Shown: in pieces, positions 35,808 through 46,385 of the stretch
Position numbering within the stretch: position 1 is the first letter of the stretch
Layout of the letters: each line of letters starts with the position of its first letter
Source: an uncultured Oleispira sp.
GTDB lineage: Bacteria; Pseudomonadota; Gammaproteobacteria; Pseudomonadales; Oceanobacteraceae
NCBI GenBank assembly: GCA_913061415.1
Contig: CAJXUD010000003.1
Coordinates: forward strand, 62,001 to 126,000
Direction of reading: 5' to 3'
DNA length: 64,000 nucleotides
Program-made: the position numbers and the translations under genes
The notes under the pieces: model-generated
The model's input: only the letters and a program-made list of their open reading frames with translations
Databases searched by the model: none
Told to the model about the DNA's origin: nothing

Positions 35808-38800
35808 TTAAATTTCAAACTCTTCTGGCATTTTACCCAACACTTTATACAACACGGGGACCACTATCAGTGTCAGCAGAGTAGAAACCAACAGCCCACC
35901 AATAATCGCCCAGCCCATCGGTGACCACATACTAGAACCCGATAGCGTTAGCGGTAATAACCCACCCACCGTCGTTAACGTCGTTAAGATAATCGGCACA
36001 AAACGCGTTTTAGCCGCGGCCATAATCGCATCCATTTTTTCCAGCCCATCGCGGCGCATCTGGTTGGCATAATCAACAAGAATAATTGAGTTATTCACCA
36101 CAATGCCCACCAGCGACGTTAAGCCGATAAATGCGGTAAAACTAAAGGTATAACCACTAATGAATAACGCGATAAACGCACCGATTAAGGCAAAAGGAAT
36201 GGCGGCAAAAACAATGAGCGGCTGCACAAAAGAACGGAACTGCAATACTAATACCGCAAAGATTCCGAATACCGCCAGCAAGACTGTTTTGGCCATACCG
36301 CCAAACGCTTCTTTACGGTTTTCTTGCTCGCCACCAATGGCATAATGAACCCCATCAGGAAAGTTATACGCATCCAACTTTGCGATAATGTTATTAGTCA
36401 CGTTTTCTGCAGTAAATCCGGGTAAAACATCGGCGGTAATACGTGCCATACGTTCTAAATCATAATGCTGAAAGCGCGCAATACTGGTTTCTAAATTCAA
36501 ATCAGCAATTTGTAATAACGGTACAAGCGACCCTGAATTTGAGCGTACTTTAATGTCTTCAAACGTTTCAATTTGAGGCTGTTCGTACTGCGACAATCTC
36601 AATACCAAAGGAAAATCCTCGCCTTGATCATCACGGAAGCTGCCCATATTAGTACCCACCAATGCCGTGCGCACCGTACGGTCAACTTGCTGCAAAGGCA
36701 CATCCAGCATGGCAGCTTTATCGCGATTAATATCGACCTTTAAATCGATTTTAAAATTACCAACCGGATTATCAATGCCGACCGTTCCTGGAGTATCAAT
36801 CACTAGCTGTTCAACATCCATGGCGACTCGCTGAATATCTGCCAGTTCTTCACCCACGATTCGAATACTAATCGGCGCAACTAACGGTGGCCCCTGCATG
36901 AATTCTTTAACCGTAATCTTTGCGCCTGCAATATCACCCACCTGACTACGAATGGTTTCAACCAAAGGCTCTACAGAAGACAATTGAAAATCATGAAGCG
37001 TGACAAACAACTGAGCAAAATTAACCGTTTGTCGAGTTGGCATAATATTGTAATAAATACGCGGATTACCACGACCAACATTCAACGCAACATCATCAAC
37101 CAGCTTATGCTGACGTACTCGTTTACTCACTTCATCAGCAATTTCTTGGGTACGCGTAAACGTCGAGCCTTCTGGCATATCAATGTTCACCAAAATCATC
37201 GGCTTTTCTGCTTTCGGAAATAAACTGACTCCGATATAAGGAAATAAAGCCAAACTGGAAACCAATAATAATACCGAGATACCAATGATTTTTGCTGGGC
37301 GGTCAAGTGCCCAAAATAATAATTTGCTATAGCTAGTATCCGCAATCGATTCTAATTTCTTTTGCGCACGGGTCGTTTTTTTAGCAGAGTTGCCTAATTT
37401 ACTGGCCAATAACGGCGTCAGTGTTAATGCAATTAATAACGACGCAAATAACGTCACAACGACCGTTACCGGCATGGCGCGCATAAACGTGCCCGAGCCA
37501 TTTTGCATAATCAGCATCGGTAAAAAAGAGAGCACTGTTGTTAATGTTCCACTGGCGACCGCCCAAGCCACTTGCGAACTGCCTTTTACCGCAGCTTCGG
37601 TTGGGGTATCACCATCACGCAAATGGCGCGATACGTTTTCAACCACAACAATTGCGTTATCAACCAACAACCCCAGCGCAATCACCAAGCCAACAATCGA
37701 CATTTGCTGCAAACCAAAACCCGCGAGATCAACCCAGCCAATGGCAATAAAAATCGATAGCGGCACCGCAGATACCACCACCAAACTCGGTTTAAACCCT
37801 AAAACAATAATGCTTAAAATAGCGACTAAAATAAGCCCCATATTTAAGCTATCAAAAAATCCACTAATCTGTCGCTCAACACTCACCGATTGATCCATCA
37901 CGGTGAATAATTTTATTTCACTCGGAATGCGCGGTTTATATTGATCAATCTGCGCTTGAATGCCTTCCATCACATTAAATATCTGGCTGCCTTTACGCTG
38001 CACCACAGAAATAAAGACGGCTTTTTCACCGTTTAATTTCGCACGATACGTTGGTAACGTTTCACCTTGGCTAATAGTGGCAATATCACGCAAGTAAATA
38101 AACTTGCCTTGCGAGCCACGAATTACCGTATCTTCAATTTGCTGTAATGATTGATAATCACCCGAGGTTCTAACGGTAAAACGACGATCACCGCCATTGG
38201 CATGACCACCCGGTAAATTTTGCGCGGCATTTTGCACCGCCACAAAAACTTCATCAAGACTAATGCCCAACGCATTCACTTGGCGCTGGTCGACTTTGAT
38301 TTGAACCTCTAACTGCGGCAAGGCCTCAACATCAACACGTTTCACGCCCGAAGCACGCTCTAAGCGCTGTTCCAAAGCTTCTGCATGACGTTTTAGCTCA
38401 CTATAACTGGCTTGCTGTGAGACAAGTGCTAGCTGCAGAATACTGACATCTGCCGGTGAAATTTTATCGATTTTTAACGCCACAATACTAGACGGTAAAT
38501 CACTGCGAATACGCGCAATGCTGGCAACCACTTCATCGTATTTTTCATCCGGATCGGTGCCGTATAAAAACTCAATTCGGGTAACGACCAAACCATCTTC
38601 AACATTGGTTTTTATGTTTTTAATATCTTCTAATTCATTCAGCGCTTCTTCTATCGGGTCAACCACCAGCTTTTCCATATCCATAGGAATGGTGCCAGGG
38701 CTGACCACTTTAATAACGGCGGCCGAGAAATCAAATTGCGGGTCTTCAGAGCGAGGCATGGTAAAAAAAGACACCAGACCCAACATGACTAAGAGTAAAA

Positions 38801-38852
38801 ATAACACCGTCGTAAACTGGTGATTTCGTATCGCTAACGCAGGTAATTGCAT
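35808..38852 (-). CDS. RND efflux permease with variant proton-relay residues
   Basis: 1014 residues, 12 membrane helices, two periplasmic loops. TM4 reads ALGLLVDNAIVVVENVSRHL, with one Asp where AcrB has two. TM10 reads SLVGIVVNNSIILVDYANQM, with Asn where AcrB has the relay Lys. This places it in a branch of hydrophobic-compound RND pumps distinct from the pump at 20999. Its adaptor gene lies 17 bp upstream in the same operon. A TetR gene diverges beyond the adaptor. Substrate unknown; no outer-membrane channel gene is next to it. Confidence 0.92.
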   Translation of the reverse strand: MQLPALAIRNHQFTTVLFLLLVMLGLVSFFTMPRSEDPQFDFSAAVIKVVSPGTIPMDMEKLVVDPIEEALNELEDIKNIKTNVEDGLVVTRIEFLYGTDPDEKYDEVVASIARIRSDLPSSIVALKIDKISPADVSILQLALVSQQASYSELKRHAEALEQRLERASGVKRVDVEALPQLEVQIKVDQRQVNALGISLDEVFVAVQNAAQNLPGGHANGGDRRFTVRTSGDYQSLQQIEDTVIRGSQGKFIYLRDIATISQGETLPTYRAKLNGEKAVFISVVQRKGSQIFNVMEGIQAQIDQYKPRIPSEIKLFTVMDQSVSVERQISGFFDSLNMGLILVAILSIIVLGFKPSLVVVSAVPLSIFIAIGWVDLAGFGLQQMSIVGLVIALGLLVDNAIVVVENVSRHLRDGDTPTEAAVKGSSQVAWAVASGTLTTVLSFLPMLIMQNGSGTFMRAMPVTVVVTLFASLLIALTLTPLLASKLGNSAKKTTRAQKKLESIADTSYSKLLFWALDRPAKIIGISVLLLVSSLALFPYIGVSLFPKAEKPMILVNIDMPEGSTFTRTQEIADEVSKRVRQHKLVDDVALNVGRGNPRIYYNIMPTRQTVNFAQLFVTLHDFQLSSVEPLVETIRSQVGDIAGAKITVKEFMQGPPLVAPISIRIVGEELADIQRVAMDVEQLVIDTPGTVGIDNPVGNFKIDLKVDINRDKAAMLDVPLQQVDRTVRTALVGTNMGSFRDDQGEDFPLVLRLSQYEQPQIETFEDIKVRSNSGSLVPLLQIADLNLETSIARFQHYDLERMARITADVLPGFTAENVTNNIIAKLDAYNFPDGVHYAIGGEQENRKEAFGGMAKTVLLAVFGIFAVLVLQFRSFVQPLIVFAAIPFALIGAFIALFISGYTFSFTAFIGLTSLVGIVVNNSIILVDYANQMRRDGLEKMDAIMAAAKTRFVPIILTTLTTVGGLLPLTLSGSSMWSPMGWAIIGGLLVSTLLTLIVVPVLYKVLGKMPEEFEI

Positions 38853-38869
38853 GTTGTTAACCTTTTAAA

Positions 38870-40069
38870 TTACTGTACAGCGACCGAACGGCCTTCAGAT
38901 AAATACGGAGCACCTTGAATGACGATGCGTTCCCCTTCTTGAATGCCCGCACGAACCGCCATGCGGCTACCTTCGATAAACGCCACATCAACTAAACGCA
39001 TATGGGCTTGGTCATATTCATCTAATACATAGACTTCTGCTTGCTTACCATCGGCGCGTAATAACGCCGTTAACGGCAGTAAAACTAAGTTTTCTTTTTG
39101 GCTAGGATAAATACGACCATGACCCACAAAACCGGCTAATAAATTTTGCGCGCCCCTTTTACCTGAAACGGTATTTTTAGAAATGCCGGTTAAACGTAAT
39201 TCAATTTTAAAGGTTTGGATTGCGGCATCCGCGCGCGCTGCCACTTCAGAAACCGTCGCAGGAAATAATTGATTTGGGTAAGCATCAAAATACAGCTCGG
39301 CAGTATCGCCTAATTGAGTGCGCACAATGTCTTTATCAATAATACCGGTACTTAAAATCCACCCGGTTTTCTTCGAGGCGAATACAAACACAGGCTGACC
39401 TGCTTTTACCAACTCATTGGGTTCAAGTGCACGATTCAAAATACGACCGGCCGCCGGCGCTTTAATCACGGCATAACGACGATTAAAGGTCGCAACGGTT
39501 AAATCTGACTGGGCTATTTCCATGCGCGTTTGGGCAGACTGCAACTGATCCATTGAAAGTGCATTTTGCCCTTGCAATGATTGAAAGCGCTCTAAGTTTC
39601 GTTGAGCATTGGCCAATACCGATTTTGCTTTCGCGACCTCCGCATCGATTTCTTCTAAATCCAAAGACGCCAATAACTGGCCCTTTTTCACAAACTGCCC
39701 TTCATCGACATAGACGTGGCTAACAAGCCCTGGGACTTTAAAGCCTAGCGACTGCTCTGACTTGTTTTCCAGTAAGCCACTGATACGAATGGCTTTTGCA
39801 TATTCTGCATAGTGAGCGCTAACCACTTCCACTGGCACGGCCTTGATTGCGGCCGCTTGGGGTTCAGCAGCCACCACGTGAGTGTTTATGCTCAGGCTAA
39901 TAGCCAAACTCAGCATTAGAAATACCAGCGCTTTAAAGCGCATGGTTCTCATGTTTATCGTCGTGCTGTTCATCATACTGCTGTTCAAGGACATCATACT
40001 GCTATTAAACAAAAGGTCAGATGAAGGTTCGGTCGAAATATCAGTCAAAATATAAGGTGCTGGTTTCAT
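38870..40069 (-). CDS. RND periplasmic adaptor protein
   Basis: 399 residues as an open frame from ATG 40069. A standard signal peptide (FKALVFLMLSLAISLSINTH, cleaved near VVAA-EPQ) begins only at Met43 (39943) or Met40 (39952), so the true start may be there; none of the starts has a strong ribosome site. The adaptor layout follows: GLVSHVYVDEGQFVKKGQLL (lipoyl), alpha hairpin, VIKAPAAGRILNRALEPNEL, barrel and membrane-proximal parts. It pairs with the permease 17 bp downstream. The first 40 residues are low complexity and encoded partly by a repeated AGCAGTATGATG. Confidence 0.88.
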   Translation of the reverse strand: MKPAPYILTDISTEPSSDLLFNSSMMSLNSSMMNSTTINMRTMRFKALVFLMLSLAISLSINTHVVAAEPQAAAIKAVPVEVVSAHYAEYAKAIRISGLLENKSEQSLGFKVPGLVSHVYVDEGQFVKKGQLLASLDLEEIDAEVAKAKSVLANAQRNLERFQSLQGQNALSMDQLQSAQTRMEIAQSDLTVATFNRRYAVIKAPAAGRILNRALEPNELVKAGQPVFVFASKKTGWILSTGIIDKDIVRTQLGDTAELYFDAYPNQLFPATVSEVAARADAAIQTFKIELRLTGISKNTVSGKRGAQNLLAGFVGHGRIYPSQKENLVLLPLTALLRADGKQAEVYVLDEYDQAHMRLVDVAFIEGSRMAVRAGIQEGERIVIQGAPYLSEGRSVAVQ

Positions 40070-40097
40070 AAATAAGCGGCCTGAATTGAATACGTCA

Positions 40098-40157
40098 TGT
40101 TGACAGTGAAAACATATAGCATTACATTCTATCTATGCAATGTGTTCACCGTCAACA
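40098..40157. promoter_or_regulatory. Overlapping divergent promoters inside an 18-bp-arm inverted repeat (TetR operator candidate)
   Basis: The arms are TGTTGACAGTGAAAACAT (40098-40115) and its near-complement ATGTGTTCACCGTCAACA (40140-40157), with two mismatches. Plus promoter: TTGACA (40100-40105), 17 bp, TACATT (40123-40128), towards tetR. Minus promoter: TTGACG (40150-40155), 18 bp, TAGAAT (40126-40131), towards the adaptor. Each -35 box sits in an arm, so a TetR dimer bound at each arm would block both promoters. Confidence 0.65.
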
Positions 40158-40180
40158 CTTAATCAATTTAGAACAAGGCA

Positions 40181-40918
40181 ATGCAACAAATGACCGACGT
40201 AAGTAAAGGCGACCAGTCTAAAGATGGCCAAGGTAAAGGTGACCAAAATAAAGACAGCGCCGTTAATTATCATCACGGCAATTTACGCTTAGCTTTACTA
40301 GACGCGACGGTGGCTCAGATAAAAGAAGTGGGAGTTGAAAAGTTAAGCTTACGTGGCATTGCTCGCATTGCTGGAGTCTCTCAAACGGCCCCCTATCGTC
40401 ACTTTAAAGACAAAAACGAATTGCTCGCCGAAGTCGCAACCCAAGCCTTTATTGACCTCTACCAAGCCACCTCGCAGCAGCTGACTCCGCAGCGCACTAC
40501 CTGCAAAAACATTGAAGCGACTGCCCTAGCCTATGTAGACTTTGCCATCGCCAATCCAGAAAGATACAAATTGATGTTTGGCCCCAGCATTCAAAATCGT
40601 CGCAGTTATAGCAATATGCTTGCTGCGGGTGAAAGATCGTTTAACGTATTAATCAGCCAAGTTGAGCACGGCATCGAAGAAGGTATCTTCCTCAATGACT
40701 GCGCCATGATATTAGCCAATACATTATGGACACAGGTTCATGGTATAGCGTCTTTAATTATTGATGGATTTTATCAAAACCGAGAGCTGCCCATGCCCTT
40801 TGATGAATTTTTACGCATACAAATTAGCATCGCCTCGCGCGCCATTCAGATTAATCCAACAGCCTATACTGCCAGTAGAATCGCAAACAAAACTGACCGA
40901 CAAGTCAGGTTCGATTAA
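40181..40918 (+). CDS. TetR-family transcriptional regulator
   Basis: 245 residues. After a polar leader of about 30 residues with GDQ/GK repeats, the TetR HTH is clear: NLRLALLDATVAQIKEVGVE, LSLRGIARIAGVSQTAPYRH and FKDKNELLAEVATQAF. The C-terminal domain fits the TetR_C_13/WHG type (FAIANPERYKLMFGPSIQNR). It is divergent from the RND adaptor gene, with a large inverted repeat between, so it is probably the local repressor, released by a pump substrate. Met4 is an alternative start. Confidence 0.92.
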   Translation: MQQMTDVSKGDQSKDGQGKGDQNKDSAVNYHHGNLRLALLDATVAQIKEVGVEKLSLRGIARIAGVSQTAPYRHFKDKNELLAEVATQAFIDLYQATSQQLTPQRTTCKNIEATALAYVDFAIANPERYKLMFGPSIQNRRSYSNMLAAGERSFNVLISQVEHGIEEGIFLNDCAMILANTLWTQVHGIASLIIDGFYQNRELPMPFDEFLRIQISIASRAIQINPTAYTASRIANKTDRQVRFD

Positions 40919-41027
40919 TTTTTCGATTTTCTATCGAGGGTCAAAGTGTCAAGCTAGAATTAGCCCTTCTTTTGAAGTACTATCGTGCCAACAAGGCTAT
41001 TTTTAGCCCTCACAATTAATCTGCGAG

Positions 41028-41056
41028 ATGCCAACCTCACTCTTTTTCGGTATACT
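41028..41056 (+). promoter_or_regulatory. Candidate sigma-70 promoter of gcvTH
   Basis: ATGCCA (41028-41033), 17 bp, TATACT (41051-41056); the -10 matches five of six positions. It lies about 45 bp upstream of the gcvT start. Confidence 0.5.
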
Positions 41057-41101
41057 TGCGGGCCTTTTTTAGCGCCACTCGCTTTTACGGATATTAAAAA
41101 T

Positions 41102-42199
41102 ATGGGTAAGCAAACACCTCTGTACCAACAACATCTAGATGCTAACGGCAAAATTGTCGATTTTGGTGGTTGGGATATGCCGATTCATTACGGCTCTCAA
41201 TTACAAGAGCATAATGTCGTGCGCGAAGACGCAGGCATGTTCGATGTTTCCCACATGACCATCGTTGATATCGAAGGTCCGGAAGCTCTGGCTTACCTAC
41301 AAAAATTGCTCGCTAACGACGTAGCCAAACTAACTGTGATCGGTAAAGCGTTATATACCGGTATGTTGAACGAAGAAGGCGGCGTGATCGACGACCTAAT
41401 CGTTTATAAAATGGATGGCTGGTACCGCACCGTTGTTAACTGTGGCACCCGTGAAAAAGATTTGGCTTGGATGACCAAGCAAATTGAAAGCTTCGACGCG
41501 ACTCTTACCGAACGCTCTGAACTCGCAATGGTTGCCGTTCAAGGCCCGAACGCAATCGCAAAAGTGAAGCAAGTACGCGCTGAACAAGCCGACTTGATTG
41601 ACTCATTAAACATATTCCAAGGTTTGCCTGAAGGCGAATGGTTCTACGCGCGCACCGGTTATACCGGTGAAGACGGCTTAGAAGTCATCGTACCAGCAGA
41701 CGAAGTAGTTGATTTTTGGCAAGCATTATTAGCTGCAGGCGTTGCTCCAGCAGGTTTAGGCGCACGAGATACCTTGCGCTTAGAAGCCGGCATGAACTTA
41801 TACGGTAACGAGATGGACGATTCAGTATCGCCATTGGATGCAGGCATGGGCTGGACCATTGCTTGGGAACCATCAGATCGTGACTTTATTGGCCGTAAAG
41901 CATTAGAAGCACAAAAAGCCGATGGTTTAACAACTAAACTAGTCGGTATTGTTTTAGAAACTCGTGGCGTGATGCGTTCACACCAGAAAGTGGTTGTTGA
42001 AGGTCTTGGCGAAGGCGTCTCTTGTGAAGGAGAGATTACCAGTGGTACTTTCTCTCCAACGTTACAGCATTCTATCGCAATGGCTCGTGTACCGCGCGGC
42101 GCAGGCAGCGAATGTAATATCGAAATGCGTGGCAAGTTAATTCCAGCCCGCATCGTAAAAATGCCATTCGTCCGTAACGGCAAGAAAATTTTCGAATAA
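41102..42199 (+). CDS. gcvT: Glycine cleavage system T protein (aminomethyltransferase)
   Basis: 365 residues from ATG 41102. The frame is open upstream to 40985, but the family start is [39 protein letters not shown] and GMFDVSHM are the hallmark blocks. The C-terminal barrel has [20 protein letters not shown]. It moves the aminomethyl group from lipoyl-GcvH to tetrahydrofolate, releasing ammonia. The gene is 51 bp upstream of gcvH in the same operon. Confidence 0.97.
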   Translation: MGKQTPLYQQHLDANGKIVDFGGWDMPIHYGSQLQEHNVVREDAGMFDVSHMTIVDIEGPEALAYLQKLLANDVAKLTVIGKALYTGMLNEEGGVIDDLIVYKMDGWYRTVVNCGTREKDLAWMTKQIESFDATLTERSELAMVAVQGPNAIAKVKQVRAEQADLIDSLNIFQGLPEGEWFYARTGYTGEDGLEVIVPADEVVDFWQALLAAGVAPAGLGARDTLRLEAGMNLYGNEMDDSVSPLDAGMGWTIAWEPSDRDFIGRKALEAQKADGLTTKLVGIVLETRGVMRSHQKVVVEGLGEGVSCEGEITSGTFSPTLQHSIAMARVPRGAGSECNIEMRGKLIPARIVKMPFVRNGKKIFE

Positions 42200-42250
42200 C
42201 CGTTTCTAGAATTAGAATAATTTAAAAATTTAGATTGAGAGAATATTAAA

Positions 42251-42634
42251 ATGAGCAATATCCCAGCAGAATTAAAATACGTTGAATCTCACGAATGGTT
42301 ACGTAAAGAAGAAGACGGCACCATCACGGTTGGCATCACCGACTTCGCACAAGCTGCACTTGGCGACGTAGTATTTATTGAATTGCCAGAAGTTGGCGAT
42401 GAAGTAGAAGCTGATCAAGACATCGCTGTTGTAGAATCCGTTAAAGCGGCTTCTGACGTATACGCACCGATCGCGGGTAAAATTGTTGCGGTAAACGAAG
42501 CATTAGTCGACGCACCAGAAACAGCCAACGAAGACCCATATGGCGATGCTTGGTTCTTCCGTATGGAACCTGTTGATGCAAACGTATTAGATACTCTAAT
42601 GACCGCTGATGAATACGCTGCAAAGTGTGACTAA
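42251..42634 (+). CDS. gcvH: Glycine cleavage system H protein
   Basis: 127 residues. The lipoylation site is [15 protein letters not shown] (Lys65), and the start ([20 protein letters not shown]) is canonical. It carries the aminomethyl arm between GcvP and GcvT and is lipoylated after translation. A strong terminator follows, so gcvP has its own promoter or depends on readthrough. Confidence 0.98.
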   Translation: MSNIPAELKYVESHEWLRKEEDGTITVGITDFAQAALGDVVFIELPEVGDEVEADQDIAVVESVKAASDVYAPIAGKIVAVNEALVDAPETANEDPYGDAWFFRMEPVDANVLDTLMTADEYAAKCD

Positions 42635-42644
42635 TTAGCAAACT

Positions 42645-42685
42645 AAGCCCTGCTGTTTCAACATAAGAAACATCAGGGCTTTTTT
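42645..42685 (+). terminator. Terminator after gcvH
   Basis: 15-nt arms (42645-42659 and 42667-42681) with one mismatch and a 7-nt loop, followed by a T run. It separates gcvTH from gcvP. Confidence 0.9.
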
Positions 42686-42751
42686 ATATGTGAATTTTTT
42701 TCGTTCATACCCTAACTTTCGTACACTTTATAGCATATTACGAGCAAGCCC

Positions 42752-45646
42752 ATGAGCACACAAACCCTGGTACAACTGGAACAGCGCGACAACTTTATTG
42801 GTCGTCACATTGGTCCTGATGCAAGCGAAGAAAACGCCTTATTAAAAGCCGTTGGCGCGACAAGTTTAGAAGACCTTTCTACCCAGATCGTTCCTTCTGA
42901 CATTCTGCGCGAAGAATTTTTAGACATCAAAGATGCTCGCACAGAATTCGAAGCCATTAATTATCTGCGCACTCTTGCAGACCAGAACAAGGTTTTCAAA
43001 AGCTACATTGGCATGGGTTACAACGATACCATCGTTCCGCCGGTTATTTTGCGCAACGTATTGGAAAACCCAGGTTGGTACACCGCTTATACACCTTACC
43101 AACCAGAAATTGCTCAAGGCCGTTTGGAAGCATTATTAAACTTCCAACAGCTTGTATGCGACATGACCGGTATGGAACTTGCCAACGCATCATTATTAGA
43201 TGAAGGCACCGCAGCGGCAGAAGCCATGGCGATGACCAAGCGTACGGTTCGTAAAAACAAATCCAATACCTACTTTGTTGATAAAAACTGCCTACCACAA
43301 ACCATCGACGTGATTAAAACCCGCGCCGAAGCGTTTGGTTGGGACATCATTGTAGGCCCAGCAGAAGACGCAGCCGACGCTGACGTATTCGGTGCTATTT
43401 TTCAGTACCCTGGCAAAAACGGTAACGTAGAAGACTTCACTAGCATCATTACCGCGCTGCATGCAAAAGACGCACTAGCCACCGTTGCAACCGACCTTAT
43501 GGCCTTGGTTGCACTGAAGACGCCTGCCGAAATGGGCGCAGACATTGTATTGGGTAACGCGCAACACTTTGGCGTTCCTATGGGCTTTGGTGGCCCACAC
43601 GCTGCGTTCTTTGCTACTAAAGATAAGTACAAGCGCTCGATCCCGGGCCGTATCATTGGTGTATCGATTGATGCTCAAGGCAACCAAGCACTACGCATGG
43701 CTTTGCAGACTCGCGAACAACATATCCGTCGTGAAAAAGCGAACTCCAATATCTGTACAGCACAGGCATTATTGGCCAACCTTTCGTCTTTCTACGCGGT
43801 GTATCACGGCCCACAAGGCTTAAAAACCATTGCTGGTCGCATTCACCGCTTGACCGATATTTTAGCGCTAGGCTTGAAAAAAGCTGGCCTAAAAATCACC
43901 AACGAAACTTGGTTTGATACGTTAACCATCGTTACCAATGATCGTGACGCAGTAATTCAACGCGCACTAGCAGCAGAAGTGAACTTACGCCTTGATAGCG
44001 CCGTCTCTGTGGGTGTATCACTTTGCGAAAAAACATCCGCTGACGACATTCAAGAATTGTTCAACATCTTCTTAGGTGAAGCAGCCGAAGATCTAAACTT
44101 GAACGTTTATGAATTGGATGCCGAAATCGTCGCAACTGAATCACAGTCTATTCCGGCTGAATTAGTTCGCACCACCGAATTCCTAACGCACCCAACCTTC
44201 AACTCGTACCACAGCGAACACGAAATGCTGCGCTACATGAAGAGCTTGGAAGTAAAAGATCTAGCGATGAATCACTCGATGATTACGCTAGGTTCTTGCA
44301 CCATGAAATTAAACGCCACGACGCAGATGATCCCGCTGTCTTGGCCTGAGTTCTCTAACATTCACCCATTCGCTCCAAAAGACCAAACCATTGGTTACGA
44401 GCAAATGATTGCTGAATTAGAAGACTACCTAAAAGACATCACCGGTTTCCCTGCGATCAGCATGCAGCCTAACTCAGGTGCACAAGGTGAATACGCCGGT
44501 CTATTAGCGATTAAAAAATACCACGAAAGCCGTGGCGAAGGTCACCGTAACGTGTGCTTGATTCCACGTTCAGCCCACGGTACTAACCCAGCGTCTGCAC
44601 AAATGGCGTCAATGAAAGTTGTTGTCACTAACTGTGATGAATTGGGTAACGTAGACTTCGCAGACCTGAAAGCCAAAGCCGAAGAAATTGGCGACAACCT
44701 TTCTTGCTTAATGATCACCTACCCGTCTACCCACGGCGTATACGAAGAAGGCATCAAAGAAATTTGCGACCTTGTTCATAGCCTAGGCGGCCAAGTATAC
44801 ATGGACGGCGCTAACCTAAACGCACAGGTGGGTATTACTCAACCAGCGTACCTAGGTGCTGACGTTACTCACATGAACCTACACAAAACCTTCGCTATTC
44901 CACACGGTGGTGGCGGTCCAGGTATGGGTCCTATCGGCGTAGCTGCTCACCTTGCACCATTTGTAGCTAACCATGTGGTTCGCCCTATCGATAGCCCTAG
45001 CAAAGGCCAAGGCGCAGTCTCTTCTGCTCCCTACGGCTCTGCTAGCATCTTAACCATCTCGTGGATGTACATCACGCTAATGGGCGGTAAAGGTTTACGT
45101 AAGGCGACTCAAAACGCGCTATTAAAAGCCAATTACCTAGCCAAGCGTTTAGGCGAACATTACCCAATCTTGTACTCGGGTAAAAACGGCCTAGTGGCAC
45201 ACGAATGTATTATTGATTTGCGCCCATTAAAAGAGCAAACCGGCATCACAGAAGTTGATATCGCTAAGCGCTTAATGGACTACGGTTTCCACGCACCCAC
45301 CATGTCGTTCCCTGTTGCGGGCACGTTCATGATTGAGCCAACGGAATCAGAAAGCAAAGCCGAAATCGATCGCTTCGCAAACGCAATGATCTCGATTAAA
45401 GGCGAAATCATGGCGATTCATAACGGCGAACTAGACGCAGAAAACAACCCGTTGAAAAACGCACCGCATACAGCGGATGTTGTTACGGGTGATTGGGATC
45501 GTCCTTACTCTCGCGAGTTAGCGGCATTCCCAACTAAGAACTTAGGTGCTCATAAATTCTGGCCTTCTGTTGGCCGTATTGATGACGTTTACGGCGACCG
45601 TAACTTGATTTGTTCTTGTCCTGCTATTGAGAATTATGAAGATTAG
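42752..45646 (+). CDS. gcvP: Glycine dehydrogenase (decarboxylating), P protein
   Basis: 964 residues, fused N and C halves as in most gammaproteobacteria. The C-terminal PLP site is [20 protein letters not shown] (Lys712). Starts [40 protein letters not shown] and [15 protein letters not shown] are conserved blocks. It decarboxylates glycine and loads the aminomethyl group on lipoyl-GcvH. It is separated from gcvH by 117 bp with a terminator. Confidence 0.98.
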   Translation: MSTQTLVQLEQRDNFIGRHIGPDASEENALLKAVGATSLEDLSTQIVPSDILREEFLDIKDARTEFEAINYLRTLADQNKVFKSYIGMGYNDTIVPPVILRNVLENPGWYTAYTPYQPEIAQGRLEALLNFQQLVCDMTGMELANASLLDEGTAAAEAMAMTKRTVRKNKSNTYFVDKNCLPQTIDVIKTRAEAFGWDIIVGPAEDAADADVFGAIFQYPGKNGNVEDFTSIITALHAKDALATVATDLMALVALKTPAEMGADIVLGNAQHFGVPMGFGGPHAAFFATKDKYKRSIPGRIIGVSIDAQGNQALRMALQTREQHIRREKANSNICTAQALLANLSSFYAVYHGPQGLKTIAGRIHRLTDILALGLKKAGLKITNETWFDTLTIVTNDRDAVIQRALAAEVNLRLDSAVSVGVSLCEKTSADDIQELFNIFLGEAAEDLNLNVYELDAEIVATESQSIPAELVRTTEFLTHPTFNSYHSEHEMLRYMKSLEVKDLAMNHSMITLGSCTMKLNATTQMIPLSWPEFSNIHPFAPKDQTIGYEQMIAELEDYLKDITGFPAISMQPNSGAQGEYAGLLAIKKYHESRGEGHRNVCLIPRSAHGTNPASAQMASMKVVVTNCDELGNVDFADLKAKAEEIGDNLSCLMITYPSTHGVYEEGIKEICDLVHSLGGQVYMDGANLNAQVGITQPAYLGADVTHMNLHKTFAIPHGGGGPGMGPIGVAAHLAPFVANHVVRPIDSPSKGQGAVSSAPYGSASILTISWMYITLMGGKGLRKATQNALLKANYLAKRLGEHYPILYSGKNGLVAHECIIDLRPLKEQTGITEVDIAKRLMDYGFHAPTMSFPVAGTFMIEPTESESKAEIDRFANAMISIKGEIMAIHNGELDAENNPLKNAPHTADVVTGDWDRPYSRELAAFPTKNLGAHKFWPSVGRIDDVYGDRNLICSCPAIENYED

Positions 45647-45687
45647 ATTTTTGTTTAAACATTAATTTAATCTTTTAGTTAAAAAAT

Positions 45688-45719
45688 AAAGCCGCAATCT
45701 CTCGATTAGCGGCTTTTTT
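45688..45719. terminator. Bidirectional terminator between gcvP and yoeB
   Basis: AAAGCCGC (45688-45695) and GCGGCTTT (45709-45716), with A runs on the left and T runs on the right, between the convergent stops at 45646 and 45742. Confidence 0.88.
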
Positions 45720-45741
45720 ATATATTCTCTCGAGAGCAGAA

Positions 45742-45996
45742 TCAATAATGATAACGAACCTGAGCAATCAAAACCGCCCCCTCTTCAACCTTATAAACTA
45801 AACGATGCTCATCATTAATACGGCGTGACCAATAGCCTGCCAAGCCATGCTTTAAAGCCTCTGGTTTACCAACGCCCTCAAACGGAGTGCGCTGGATTTC
45901 CTTAATTAATGCATTAATGCGTTTAAGTACTTTTTTATCGGTTGATTGCCAATAGAGATAACCTTCCCAAGCTTTGGTTGAAAAGGTGAGTTTCAT
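45742..45996 (-). CDS. yoeB: YoeB-type mRNA interferase toxin
   Basis: 84 residues, full length. LTFSTKAWEGYLYWQSTDKK, IKEIQRTPFEGVGKPEALKH, GLAGYWSRRINDEHRLVYKV and the final VRYHY match YoeB, including the catalytic Glu, Arg, His and terminal Tyr positions. YoeB is a ribosome-dependent RNase that cuts mRNA at the A site. It overlaps the yefM stop by 4 bp, so the pair is translationally coupled. Confidence 0.96.
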   Translation of the reverse strand: MKLTFSTKAWEGYLYWQSTDKKVLKRINALIKEIQRTPFEGVGKPEALKHGLAGYWSRRINDEHRLVYKVEEGAVLIAQVRYHY

Positions 45997-46247
45997 TCTT
46001 CAATCAAGGCGTGCTCTGTGCCCTTACCTGCCTCTAACTCAGCGATTGATTCAAGTAGGTTACGCGCATTGGCTGGCGATCGTAGCAGATAGGTGGTTTC
46101 TTCCATTGCCTGATAGTCCTCAAGAGACATCATCACGACAGGAGCTTCACTTTTACGAGTGATAATAATAGGTGCATGGTCGTTACAGACCTGCTCCATT
46201 GTACTTGCTAGGTTAGCACGGGCTGATGTATAGCTAATTGCGTCCAT
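45993..46247 (-). CDS. yefM: YefM-type antitoxin
   Basis: 84 residues. MDAISYTSARANLASTMEQV, PIIITRKSEAPVVMMSLEDY and YLLRSPANARNLLESI are the Phd/YefM pattern: an N-terminal DNA-binding fold and a C-terminal tail (GKGTEHALIEE) that wraps the toxin. It precedes and overlaps yoeB. With YoeB it should repress the TGTACA operator upstream. Confidence 0.96.
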   Translation of the reverse strand: MDAISYTSARANLASTMEQVCNDHAPIIITRKSEAPVVMMSLEDYQAMEETTYLLRSPANARNLLESIAELEAGKGTEHALIEE

Positions 46248-46286
46248 ATTCTCTCCAAATGGCTTTAAATAACGCCAAACCGTTCA

Positions 46287-46304
46287 TGTACATATTTCTG
46301 TACA
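46287..46304. promoter_or_regulatory. YefM-YoeB operator
   Basis: TGTACA at 46287-46292 and at 46299-46304, centres 12 bp apart, 40 bp upstream of yefM. This is the hexamer and spacing described for E. coli yefM-yoeB. Confidence 0.85.
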
Positions 46305-46385
46305 ATATAGGCTTTTAGTTTAGAGATATCAATACTTAAAGGTATTAGCTGATGTGACTTTACTACGCGTACTCACAACCATCCC

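Noticed and set aside
40919-41101. Possible glycine riboswitch before gcvT
   Set aside because: The leader after the predicted promoter is only about 40 nt and none of the conserved glycine-aptamer elements is visible.
41659-42258. 199-codon minus-strand frame
   Set aside because: Antisense of gcvT; no domain and strongly biased composition.
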